DNA of 9,288 nt from assembly GCA_025464425.1 (NCBI GenBank), contig JAODGV010000119.1:1-9288 (forward strand), written 5' to 3'. Position numbers and translations under genes: made by a program. The notes beneath the pieces were generated by a model. The model saw only the letters and a program-made list of their open reading frames with translations. It did not search any database and was not told where the DNA came from. Below, piece by piece: positions 1 through 5,260 of the stretch. Each line of letters starts with the position of its first letter. Position 1 is the stretch's first letter. This stretch comes from Methanosarcinales archaeon (lineage in GTDB: Archaea > Halobacteriota > Syntropharchaeia > Alkanophagales > Methanospirareceae).

Positions 1-186
1 ACATAATTCAAGGTTCACGCATCAGGCTCATTTGCCAATTTCATTGTTTCAGCAATTGCTGTATTGATTAGTTCTCTTTTAATATTTTCTCTTTATGAAC
101 CCGTTGGTTTAAATTATAGAGGAATTATTGTGGATTATCCAGCCTACAATGCAAATCTGACAGGAGCAATCAAATAAATCAACGGA
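1..186 (+). pseudogene. Upstream part of M50 site-2 protease gene, broken by two in-frame TAA codons
   Basis: In the frame of the next feature, this stretch reads as protein: a GSFANF-type motif typical of the membrane core of site-2 proteases, then a hydrophobic helix (about nt 40-95), then the start of a PDZ domain (GLNYRGIIVDYPA...). Two TAA stops interrupt it, at 4-6 and 175-177. The second sits between Lys and Ile-Asn-Gly just where family members read '-I-x-x-I-N-G-', so homology continues on both sides. The HExxH zinc site would lie left of the window. This is either a decayed gene or base errors in low-coverage sequence (one base change, GAA to TAA, would explain the second stop). Stop recoding is unlikely because the neighbouring ORFs contain no internal TAA and the next gene ends with one. 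Confidence 0.6.
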
Positions 187-603
187 ATGCCTATTAATTC
201 TTTTCATGATTTAAGAGATGCTTTGAAATCAATAAAACCGAACACAGAAATAATAGTTGAAACAACTGATGGAATTTTTAATCTTACTACTGTTAAAAGA
301 CCTGATGGAAATGCATCGTTCATAGGAATATCAGGCCCGTATCAAACATATTATGAGCCGAAAAATCGCAGTTTGGCTAATTATTTGAATTTTATTATGA
401 TGATGCTAACATGGATTTTTGCTTTAAATCTTGGGATTGGCATAGTTAATTTATTGCCAATCAAACCTCTTGACGGCGGTTTGATTTTTGAGGCAATCTT
501 GAAAAGATTTTTTAAGAATGGAACAAGCGCCGCAATAAAAATTGTGTCCTTTTTTATGGCTGCAGTTTTAGTTTTTAATATTCTCGGACCTCTTGTGATT
601 TAG
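187..603 (+). CDS. C-terminal part of M50-family site-2 protease (PDZ end plus catalytic membrane helix)
   Basis: This 138-residue open segment is the C-terminal half of an intramembrane zinc metalloprotease of the site-2 protease/RseP type, which cleaves transmembrane substrates. Residues 1-45 finish a PDZ domain (INGMPI begins just before the ATG). A hydrophobic helix at about 64-92 ends in NLLPIKPLDGG (88-98), the family's NxxPxxPLDGG signature; Asp96 is the expected third zinc ligand. A last membrane helix lies at about 116-136. The ATG at 187 is only the first Met after the in-frame stop at 175-177; it lies inside the PDZ domain and is unlikely to be a natural start. Without the upstream HExxH part this piece could not be active alone. 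The family call is firm; its status as an expressed gene is doubtful. Confidence 0.75.
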   Translation: MPINSFHDLRDALKSIKPNTEIIVETTDGIFNLTTVKRPDGNASFIGISGPYQTYYEPKNRSLANYLNFIMMMLTWIFALNLGIGIVNLLPIKPLDGGLIFEAILKRFFKNGTSAAIKIVSFFMAAVLVFNILGPLVI

Positions 604-1263
604 ATGAGAATAATAAAATACTTTGATAATGATAAAGAGTCAATTATTGCTATGAACATTTTTGACAGTATTATTGCCTCTGTTTATTATCCATGGCAGT
701 TGGACAGGATTGAGGTTTTTATTTCTGATAGTAGCAGGTGCGATGTCTTTCTTGAAAATAATATTGCAAGAATATTCATCAGCAAAAAAAATAAATTTAT
801 TCAGGAGCGCGATAAAAAGGGAATTGAAATATTGATTTTATATAAACTGTATTCGCTTATATTAAAGTTGCATGGATATGATTACAGCAGAATTGATGTT
901 CATATTGAGAGAGAGAAAAAAATATTGTCGTGCATAGAGGATTTTTTGGTAAGCAGGAAATTGGCAAGAAATTTTTTTGATTTAATCTTTTACAAAAAAT
1001 TTCATGAACTTTCATCAATAACTGTTGATAATTTTTTTAATTGGTTTAAGGCAAATTTGAGTTGGCTTGTGTTTTATAAAATTGATAATTATTATGAACA
1101 ATATTTAAAGGATATGGCAAAAATGAAAACTCCTTCTCATTTTCAGATAAGTTGCGATATTTTTAATTTTATTAAAAAACTTATAAACATAGGAAAAGAA
1201 TTTGAAATAGAGAGCGTTAGGCAAATAATTCTTGAGCTTAGGAGAATTAATATAAATTTTTAA
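604..1263 (+). CDS. Unrecognised 219-residue protein next to the site-2 protease
   Basis: I do not recognise this protein. The ATG directly follows the TAG stop of the protease gene (601-603), so the two are probably co-transcribed and translationally coupled. It is soluble-looking, rich in Ile, Lys, Asn and Phe as expected for an AT-rich genome, with no signal peptide and no clear membrane helix. The N-terminal ~65 residues look beta-rich (for example IEVFIS and IARIFIS), followed by alternating hydrophobic/charged helices from about residue 70 to the end. The cysteines are scattered and form no metal motif. It ends in TAA 18 nt before the tRNA-Asn. Length, composition and coupling to a real gene support a true gene. 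It may be a lineage-specific DPANN family; no function can be assigned. Confidence 0.7.
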   Translation: MRIIKYFDNDKESIIAMNIFDSIIASVYYPWQLDRIEVFISDSSRCDVFLENNIARIFISKKNKFIQERDKKGIEILILYKLYSLILKLHGYDYSRIDVHIEREKKILSCIEDFLVSRKLARNFFDLIFYKKFHELSSITVDNFFNWFKANLSWLVFYKIDNYYEQYLKDMAKMKTPSHFQISCDIFNFIKKLINIGKEFEIESVRQIILELRRININF

Positions 1264-1272
1264 ATTAAAATA
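1256..1272 (+). promoter_or_regulatory. Possible TATA-type promoter for tRNA-Asn
   Basis: A run of A and T (TTTTTAAATTAAAATA) straddles the stop codon of the upstream gene and lies 10-26 nt before the first base of the mature tRNA. Archaeal TATA boxes sit about 25 nt before the transcription start, so it is placed plausibly. The whole neighbourhood is AT-rich, so chance is a real alternative. Confidence 0.3.
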
Positions 1273-1281
1273 ATCTTTGAT

Positions 1282-1354
1282 GCCCTTGTAGCTCAGCAGG
1301 TAGAGCGTCTGGCTGTTAACCAGAAGGTCGTAGGTTCGAGTCCTACCAAGGACG
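1282..1354 (+). tRNA. tRNA-Asn (anticodon GUU)
   Basis: The 73-nt sequence folds as a complete cloverleaf. The acceptor strand 1282-1288 pairs with 1347-1353. The D stem is GCTC/GAGC (1291-1294 with 1303-1306) around an 8-nt loop. The anticodon stem TCTGG/CCAGA encloses loop CTGTTAA, giving anticodon GUU at 1315-1317. The variable loop is 5 nt. The T stem GTAGG/CCTAC encloses loop TTCGAGT. The discriminator is G1354, as usual for Asn. There is no intron and CCA is not encoded (bases after the discriminator are CAT). The acceptor stem has one C-A mismatch at its second pair (C1283 with A1352), odd for a functional tRNA but tolerable, or a sequence error. Confidence 0.93.
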
Positions 1355-1358
1355 CATA

Positions 1359-1616
1359 ATGAAAAGCAAAACCGAAATTATTTTAAGCATGTTTGACATA
1401 AAGAAATTAAACAACAAATGCAATGAGCCAAACTGTGAAAATAAGCCAAAAAAAGAGAAATTAATATATGAGCAAACTGTCCGAAGAGGGAAAAAAAGTT
1501 TGGTCAGTTTATATTTATGCAACAAGCACATTTGCAAAGCAAATAAACTTGTAACAAAATTAAAAAGCATAGAGCCAAAAGTTGTTATTGATATGGAGGT
1601 TAATGATTTGAGATAG
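1359..1616 (+). CDS. Small basic Cys/His protein, probable zinc-binding
   Basis: An 85-residue, lysine-rich protein. It has a Cys21-x4-Cys26 pair and a second cluster, LCNKHIC, with Cys54, His57 and Cys59 (Cys54-x2-His57). The spacing of a Cys pair, a ~27-residue basic stretch, then 'LC-x2-H' resembles small treble-clef or zinc-ribbon domains, so zinc binding and possibly nucleic-acid contact are inferred. I do not recognise the family. The ATG at 1359 is only 4 nt beyond the tRNA-Asn discriminator, leaving no room for a leader or Shine-Dalgarno site unless it is translated from the tRNA precursor. Met11 (1389) is a possible later start, and both Cys pairs would be kept. It ends 15 nt before the tRNA-Phe. 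Confidence 0.6.
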   Translation: MKSKTEIILSMFDIKKLNNKCNEPNCENKPKKEKLIYEQTVRRGKKSLVSLYLCNKHICKANKLVTKLKSIEPKVVIDMEVNDLR

Positions 1617-1639
1617 CGGGGCGGAATTTTGGGGACGGT

Positions 1640-1658
1640 ATTCTTTGAAAAGACCGTC
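1640..1658 (+). other. Putative tRNA intron 1 (between tRNA positions 8 and 9/10)
   Basis: Nineteen extra bases separate the acceptor strand and U8 from the D stem. Exon bases GACGGT (1634-1639) pair with ACCGTC (1653-1658) at the insertion's 3' end. A 3-nt bulge ATT (1640-1642) and an inner CTT/AAG stem with a TGAA loop follow. A 3-nt bulge beside a strong helix fits a relaxed bulge-helix-bulge splice site. The exact cut is ambiguous by one base. The stem would compete with the acceptor stem until it is removed. Confidence 0.55.
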
Positions 1659-1681
1659 AGCTCAGCCCGGGAGAGCACACG

Positions 1682-1706
1682 ATTGATGCGTTTTCATCAA
1701 TGTGAA
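1682..1706 (+). other. Putative tRNA intron 2 (between tRNA positions 30 and 31)
   Basis: Removing these 25 bases restores a perfect 5-bp anticodon stem (CACGG with CCGTG). The insertion contains a perfect 7-bp hairpin: ATTGATG pairs with CATCAAT around loop CGTTTT. Just below it, exon CAC (1678-1680) pairs with GTG (1702-1704) near the insertion's 3' end, and exon AGC (1674-1676) can pair with GCT (1707-1709). The unpaired bases between these helices form a relaxed bulge-helix-bulge, the structure cut by archaeal tRNA-splicing endonuclease. Confidence 0.65.
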
Positions 1707-1766
1707 GCTGAAGACCGTGGCGTCGCGAGTTCAAATCTCGCCCGTCCCATAAAATCAGTGAGTTGC

Positions 1767-3941
1767 ATGACAAAAGAAGAAACAATCAAAGAGTTAATGA
1801 ACAAGGTAGAGCATATTAGAAACATAGCAATCGCTGCGCATATTGACCATGGAAAAACGACATTGACAGACAATCTTCTTTTTGGCGCTGGAATGCTTTC
1901 AGAGGAATTGGCGGGAAAAGCATTATGGACTGATTTTGAGAAGCAGGAACAGGAAAGAGGCATCACAATTTATTCTGCTAATGTTAGCATGGTTCATAAT
2001 TATGAGAATGAGAATTATTTAATCAATCTTATAGACACGCCCGGTCATGTTGATTTTGGTGGTGATGTGACGAGGGCACTGCGTGCAGTAGATGGCGCTG
2101 TCGTGGTTGTTGATGCGGTCGAGGGTGCAATGCCGCAGACCGAGACAGTACTGAGGCAGGCGATGAGTGAGAACGTGAAGCCGGTTCTCTTCATCAACAA
2201 GGTTGACCGGCTGATAAACGAACTGAGACTGGATGCACGTGAGATGCAGACGCGGCTCGCTAAGATAATAGACAAGATAAACAAGCTCATACAGGGCATG
2301 AATAAGGAGAAATATAAGGAATGGAAGCTGGACGCAGCAAAAGGCAACGTCGCTTTCGGGTCCGCATTATACAACTGGGCTATTAGCGTGCCCACGATGA
2401 AGGACACCGGAATCGGCTTCCGCGAGGTATATGAATACTGTACCGCGGGCAATATGAAGGAGCTGGCGGATAAGTGCCCTGCGTATGTCGCGGTTCTTGA
2501 TATGGTAACAGAGCATCTACCAAACCCGGTGGAGGCGCAGAAGTATCGGCTGCCGGTAATATGGCATGGAGATGTAAATACGAAGATAGGGCAGAGCATG
2601 GTCAGCTGTGATCCAGACGGAGAGGTTGCTTTTATGGTCACCAGTATCTCGGTTGATCCTCATGCAGGAGAGGTAGCCACCGGACGGCTGTTCAGTGGTA
2701 GTATAGAAAAGGGCAAGGAGCTCTTCGTATCCGGTGTGTATAAGAAGAACCGCGTGCAGCAGGTGAGTATATACATGGGACAGGAACGTGTGGAGGTAGA
2801 GCGAGTCCCCGCAGGCAACATAGCGGCACTGGTGGGCATAAAAGATGCTATCGTTGGTTCTACCCTTTCCTCGGTTGAGATGGTGCCGTTTGAGAGTATA
2901 AAGCATTACAGTGAGCCTGTTGTCACAGTCGCGGTGGAAGCGAAGAGCACGAAGGACCTGCCGAGGCTGATCGAGGTACTGAGGAAGATAGCGAAGGAGG
3001 ACCCGATGGTGCGAGTGGAGATAAACGAGGAGACGGGTGAGCATCTGGTCTCTGGAATGGGCGAACTGCATCTTGAGATAATAACAAATCGTATTAACCG
3101 GGACGAAAACATACCGATAATCGTGTCGCCACCGATCGTTGTGTATCGTGAGACGGTACAGGAGCATGCGGGTCCGGTTGAGGGTAAATCGCCGAACAGG
3201 CATAACAAGTTCTACTTCGAGGTAGAACCGTTGAGTCACGCCATAGTGGAGAAGATAAAGGCAGAAGAGCTGACCGTCGGCAAAGATCGTGTAGCATTGC
3301 GTGACAAGCTGATGGATGCGGGCATGGATAAAGAAGAGGCGAAGAACGTCGTTGATATAATTGAGGGTAATGTGCTCATTGATATGACCAAAGGTATCCA
3401 GTATCTGAGAGAGACGATGGAACTGATCCAGGAGGGTTTCAGGGATGTGATGACCAACGGACCACTGGCGCATGAGAAGTGCCGTGGTGTGAAGGTGAAA
3501 CTGGTGGATGTGAAGTTGCATGAGGATTCTATCCACAGAGGACCCGCACAGGTGATTCCCGCGGTCAGGAACGCACTGCTCGGTGCTATGTTACTCGCGA
3601 GAGCCACCTTCCTCGAGCCCATGGTGGAGGTATTCATAAGCATACCGCAAAACCTGTTTGGTAATGTCACGCGTGAGTTACAGAGCAGAAGAGGGCAGAT
3701 ACTGGATATGCAGACCGAGGGCGAGATGATTAGTGTGCGTGCGGAAGCGCCGGTCGCGGAGATGTTCGGCTTCGCAGGTGATATCAGGTCGGCAACGGAA
3801 GGCAGGGCGCTATGGAGTACCGAGTTCGCTGGTTTCAAGCAAATACCACAGGCATTATTCGTGGAGAAGGTGCTGGAAGTGCGTAAGAGGAAGGGTCTGA
3901 AACCCGAGATGCCGAAGCCGGGTGATTTCCTGTCCACCTGA
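1767..3941 (+). CDS. fusA: Translation elongation factor 2 (aEF-2), apparently chimeric
   Basis: This GTPase moves tRNAs and mRNA through the ribosome after each peptide bond. The 724-residue length is normal for archaeal EF-2. All G motifs are present: AHIDHGKTT (24-32), RGITI (64-68), DTPGH (90-94), NKVD (144-147) and FGSA after about 190. Domains II-V follow in order, with SGMGELHLE in domain III and [12 protein letters not shown] in domain IV, whose His590 is the residue converted to diphthamide. The ATG at 1767 is chosen because the open frame further upstream runs through the tRNA-Phe gene. The DNA changes style at about 2035-2060 (residues 90-98): before it, AT-rich codons (GAA, AAA, AGA); after it, GAG, CTG and CGN codons in ~58% G+C sequence. 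The reading frame is intact across the join. The function call is certain; whether one organism carries this whole gene is doubtful. It ends 9 nt from a convergent gene. Confidence 0.95.
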   Translation: MTKEETIKELMNKVEHIRNIAIAAHIDHGKTTLTDNLLFGAGMLSEELAGKALWTDFEKQEQERGITIYSANVSMVHNYENENYLINLIDTPGHVDFGGDVTRALRAVDGAVVVVDAVEGAMPQTETVLRQAMSENVKPVLFINKVDRLINELRLDAREMQTRLAKIIDKINKLIQGMNKEKYKEWKLDAAKGNVAFGSALYNWAISVPTMKDTGIGFREVYEYCTAGNMKELADKCPAYVAVLDMVTEHLPNPVEAQKYRLPVIWHGDVNTKIGQSMVSCDPDGEVAFMVTSISVDPHAGEVATGRLFSGSIEKGKELFVSGVYKKNRVQQVSIYMGQERVEVERVPAGNIAALVGIKDAIVGSTLSSVEMVPFESIKHYSEPVVTVAVEAKSTKDLPRLIEVLRKIAKEDPMVRVEINEETGEHLVSGMGELHLEIITNRINRDENIPIIVSPPIVVYRETVQEHAGPVEGKSPNRHNKFYFEVEPLSHAIVEKIKAEELTVGKDRVALRDKLMDAGMDKEEAKNVVDIIEGNVLIDMTKGIQYLRETMELIQEGFRDVMTNGPLAHEKCRGVKVKLVDVKLHEDSIHRGPAQVIPAVRNALLGAMLLARATFLEPMVEVFISIPQNLFGNVTRELQSRRGQILDMQTEGEMISVRAEAPVAEMFGFAGDIRSATEGRALWSTEFAGFKQIPQALFVEKVLEVRKRKGLKPEMPKPGDFLST

Positions 3942-3950
3942 AAAGAATGG

Positions 3951-4481
3951 CTAAGAGGAGAGGATCAGGTCCATCAGCGTTTTGCTGTCCACTTCCACAC
4001 GCGTTCGCCATCCGATGAATAGCGATTTCTCGTCCTCTTTCAGGTATCCCTGCCGGATGTACCGTTCAATTGCGGAAGTAACTCTGCGGCGTGGGAATTT
4101 ATCAGCCAGGAAATCTTCAACGGATTTCCTTGGCGCTTTGCCCTGTTTCGAGATGATGTAAGCCAGTGCTGCGGATAGCATAGCCAATTCATCTATTCTG
4201 AGCCCTGAGGCTTTATCTGTCATCTGTTCCTTTAATACAACCACGAAACGATCATTCTCAGGTTTTGCTTCTTTTGCTTCATCTTCTCTTAGCCGTCGCA
4301 CTTCCAGTCCGAGTTTATGGATAATAGAATTAAGTACTTCGATTATCTCCATGAAATCATCACCCAGTGCCTTCTTTAACTCCCAGCCTTTGACACCGGG
4401 CAGGTTATGCCGCCGGAAGAATAGCATCTGTGCTGCTTTCTTCACTTTGCGTTCTGTTCTTGCCGCTTCTTCCTGTTCCAT
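3951..4481 (-). CDS. MAGE/Nse3-like tandem winged-helix (kite) protein, probable SMC-complex subunit
   Basis: A 176-residue protein with two winged-helix-like units. Unit one, about residues 15-85, ends in a beta wing (FVVVLK). Unit two, about 96-165, runs LSAALAYII, a basic helix-turn-helix, then IRQGYL and FIGWRTRVEVD. The last part matches the end of MAGE/Nse3 domains, where 'QGYL ... y-x-W/L-G-x-R-A-x-x-E' is typical. Kite proteins (ScpB, MukE, Nse1, Nse3) bind the kleisin of SMC complexes, and the gene just upstream is a kleisin candidate, so the pairing supports the call. I start at ATG 4481; a TTG at 4490 would add three residues. Either start overlaps the upstream gene (40 or 49 nt), which suggests translational coupling. 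Residues 66-76 are a charged linker. Confidence is moderate because the match is by motif memory only. Confidence 0.6.
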   Translation of the reverse strand: MEQEEAARTERKVKKAAQMLFFRRHNLPGVKGWELKKALGDDFMEIIEVLNSIIHKLGLEVRRLREDEAKEAKPENDRFVVVLKEQMTDKASGLRIDELAMLSAALAYIISKQGKAPRKSVEDFLADKFPRRRVTSAIERYIRQGYLKEDEKSLFIGWRTRVEVDSKTLMDLILSS

Positions 4482-5260
4482 TTTAACCAATCTTCATAGC
4501 TAAGTGCAAGAGGTACAGACCTGTTCGCAACACCTTCACGCTGACCGTGTGTGATGAATATCTTCTCTTCCAGCGGTTCTATATCAAGTTCAGCCCTGCC
4601 TTCACTCACAAGATAGCTGGTCAGATATGCTTTTCGCACACTATCCTCGAAATTATCAGTATCGTAAACGAAGTCGTAGTACTCGGTTTTACCGCGCATT
4701 TTGAGCTCGTTCTCCACACTCGCCAGCTCTTCCTTAAATTCGGTCTGTGAGAGTATACGTAGCGAAAGCAGGTCATTTAGCCCGAGTACGCCCGCTTCTG
4801 GTATCGGTTCAGCCTCTAAAGCACTCCTCCGCTCGCACAATGGTAACAGAGCATTCCAGTACTCGATGCTCTGTTTCAACCGTTCGGTGGTGAGGCTATC
4901 AAGTGATACAATGGGATGCCATGCTTTGAGTAATACCGATGCAAGCTGAACCGGCTCCATGAGCCTCAACTTGAGTTCGATCAGAGCGGGGTCGATGTAA
5001 AACGATGCTGCACGATCTCTTATCCATTTGCACTGGAGTTCTATCACCTTCGTCAGCTCTGATATCGCCTCGCCATCTAAAAGCAGGTCATCTATGCTCT
5101 TCCAGCGCTTTATATATGCCTTGAGTATAGAGAGGGAACTCTTAACGTCCAGCTCAAACGGGTCTATATCCGCACTCTGCACCGTCTTGCAGAATTGTAT
5201 CAGCCGCAACAGGTCATCCGGCTCTTTAGTATGTGTATGTGTATGTGTATGTGGCATCAT
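4442..5260 (-). CDS. Kleisin-like (ScpA-type) protein, probable SMC-complex subunit
   Basis: A 272-residue protein. The N-terminal helical part (about 13-110) begins PDDLLRLIQ and contains DIDPFELDV, like the ScpA start 'P-x-DLLL-x-LI ... DPW-x-ID(I/V)'. A variable middle follows (about 140-200). Near the end, about 205-238, EDSVRKAYLTSYLVSEGRAEL...IFIT resembles the ScpA C-terminal winged helix ('FLALLEL-x-x-G-x-x-x-x-Q ... I-x-I') that docks on an SMC head. A 35-residue basic tail follows. Residues 4-11 are four His-Thr repeats encoded by a hexamer tandem repeat. The start overlaps the aconitase stop (TAATG). Two ATGs, 5260 and 5257, lie behind an AGGAGGT site, and the second has better spacing. 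Overlap with the kite gene downstream supports a kleisin-kite module. The sequence is divergent, so another helical protein remains possible. Confidence 0.5.
   Translation of the reverse strand: MMPHTHTHTHTKEPDDLLRLIQFCKTVQSADIDPFELDVKSSLSILKAYIKRWKSIDDLLLDGEAISELTKVIELQCKWIRDRAASFYIDPALIELKLRLMEPVQLASVLLKAWHPIVSLDSLTTERLKQSIEYWNALLPLCERRSALEAEPIPEAGVLGLNDLLSLRILSQTEFKEELASVENELKMRGKTEYYDFVYDTDNFEDSVRKAYLTSYLVSEGRAELDIEPLEEKIFITHGQREGVANRSVPLALSYEDWLKWNRKKRQEQNAK
5229..5252 (-). repeat. Four tandem copies of a hexamer (GTATGT on + strand) coding His-Thr repeats
   Basis: Four exact copies of a 6-base unit lie in the first codons of the kleisin-like gene and encode (His-Thr)4. Because the unit is two codons, slippage would change repeat number without breaking the frame. 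A short metal-binding-like N-terminus could result, but no function is shown. Confidence 0.9.

Larger units (their letters stand above)
1632..1749 (+). tRNA. tRNA-Phe (anticodon GAA) interrupted by two insertions, probable introns
   Basis: With two segments removed, the sequence is a perfect tRNA-Phe. The acceptor GGGACGG (1632-1638) pairs fully with CCGTCCC (1742-1748), and the discriminator is A1749. The D stem is GCTC/GAGC (1660-1663, 1673-1676). The anticodon stem CACG+G / CCGTG encloses loop CTGAAGA (1708-1714), with GAA at 1710-1712. The variable loop is GCGTC and the T stem GCGAG/CTCGC. Insertion 1 is 19 nt (1640-1658, or shifted by one because of a shared A) between tRNA positions 8 and 10. 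Insertion 2 is 25 nt (1682-1706) between positions 30 and 31. Both form hairpins with neighbouring exon bases, as archaeal bulge-helix-bulge introns do, but neither is at the usual 37/38 site. No CCA is encoded. EF-2 starts 17 nt downstream. Confidence 0.85.

Noticed and set aside
1..603. Alternative genetic code with TAA read as sense
   Set aside because: The next gene ends in TAA before a tRNA and the other left-arm ORFs contain no internal TAA.
1629..1766. N-terminal extension of EF-2 from a TTG at 1629
   Set aside because: It runs straight through the tRNA-Phe gene and has no EF-2-like sequence; the ATG at 1767 gives a normal EF-2 start.
2517..3536. 339-residue open frame on the minus strand within EF-2
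   Set aside because: It is antisense to a certain conserved gene and its protein is His/Arg/Tyr-rich low-complexity, typical of an antisense shadow.
3942..3950. Terminator between the convergent EF-2 and kite genes
   Set aside because: Only 9 bases separate the stops and no hairpin or T-run is evident.
5229..5252. CRISPR-like or regulatory repeat array
   Set aside because: The unit is 6 nt with no spacers and lies in codons; it is a simple tandem repeat.
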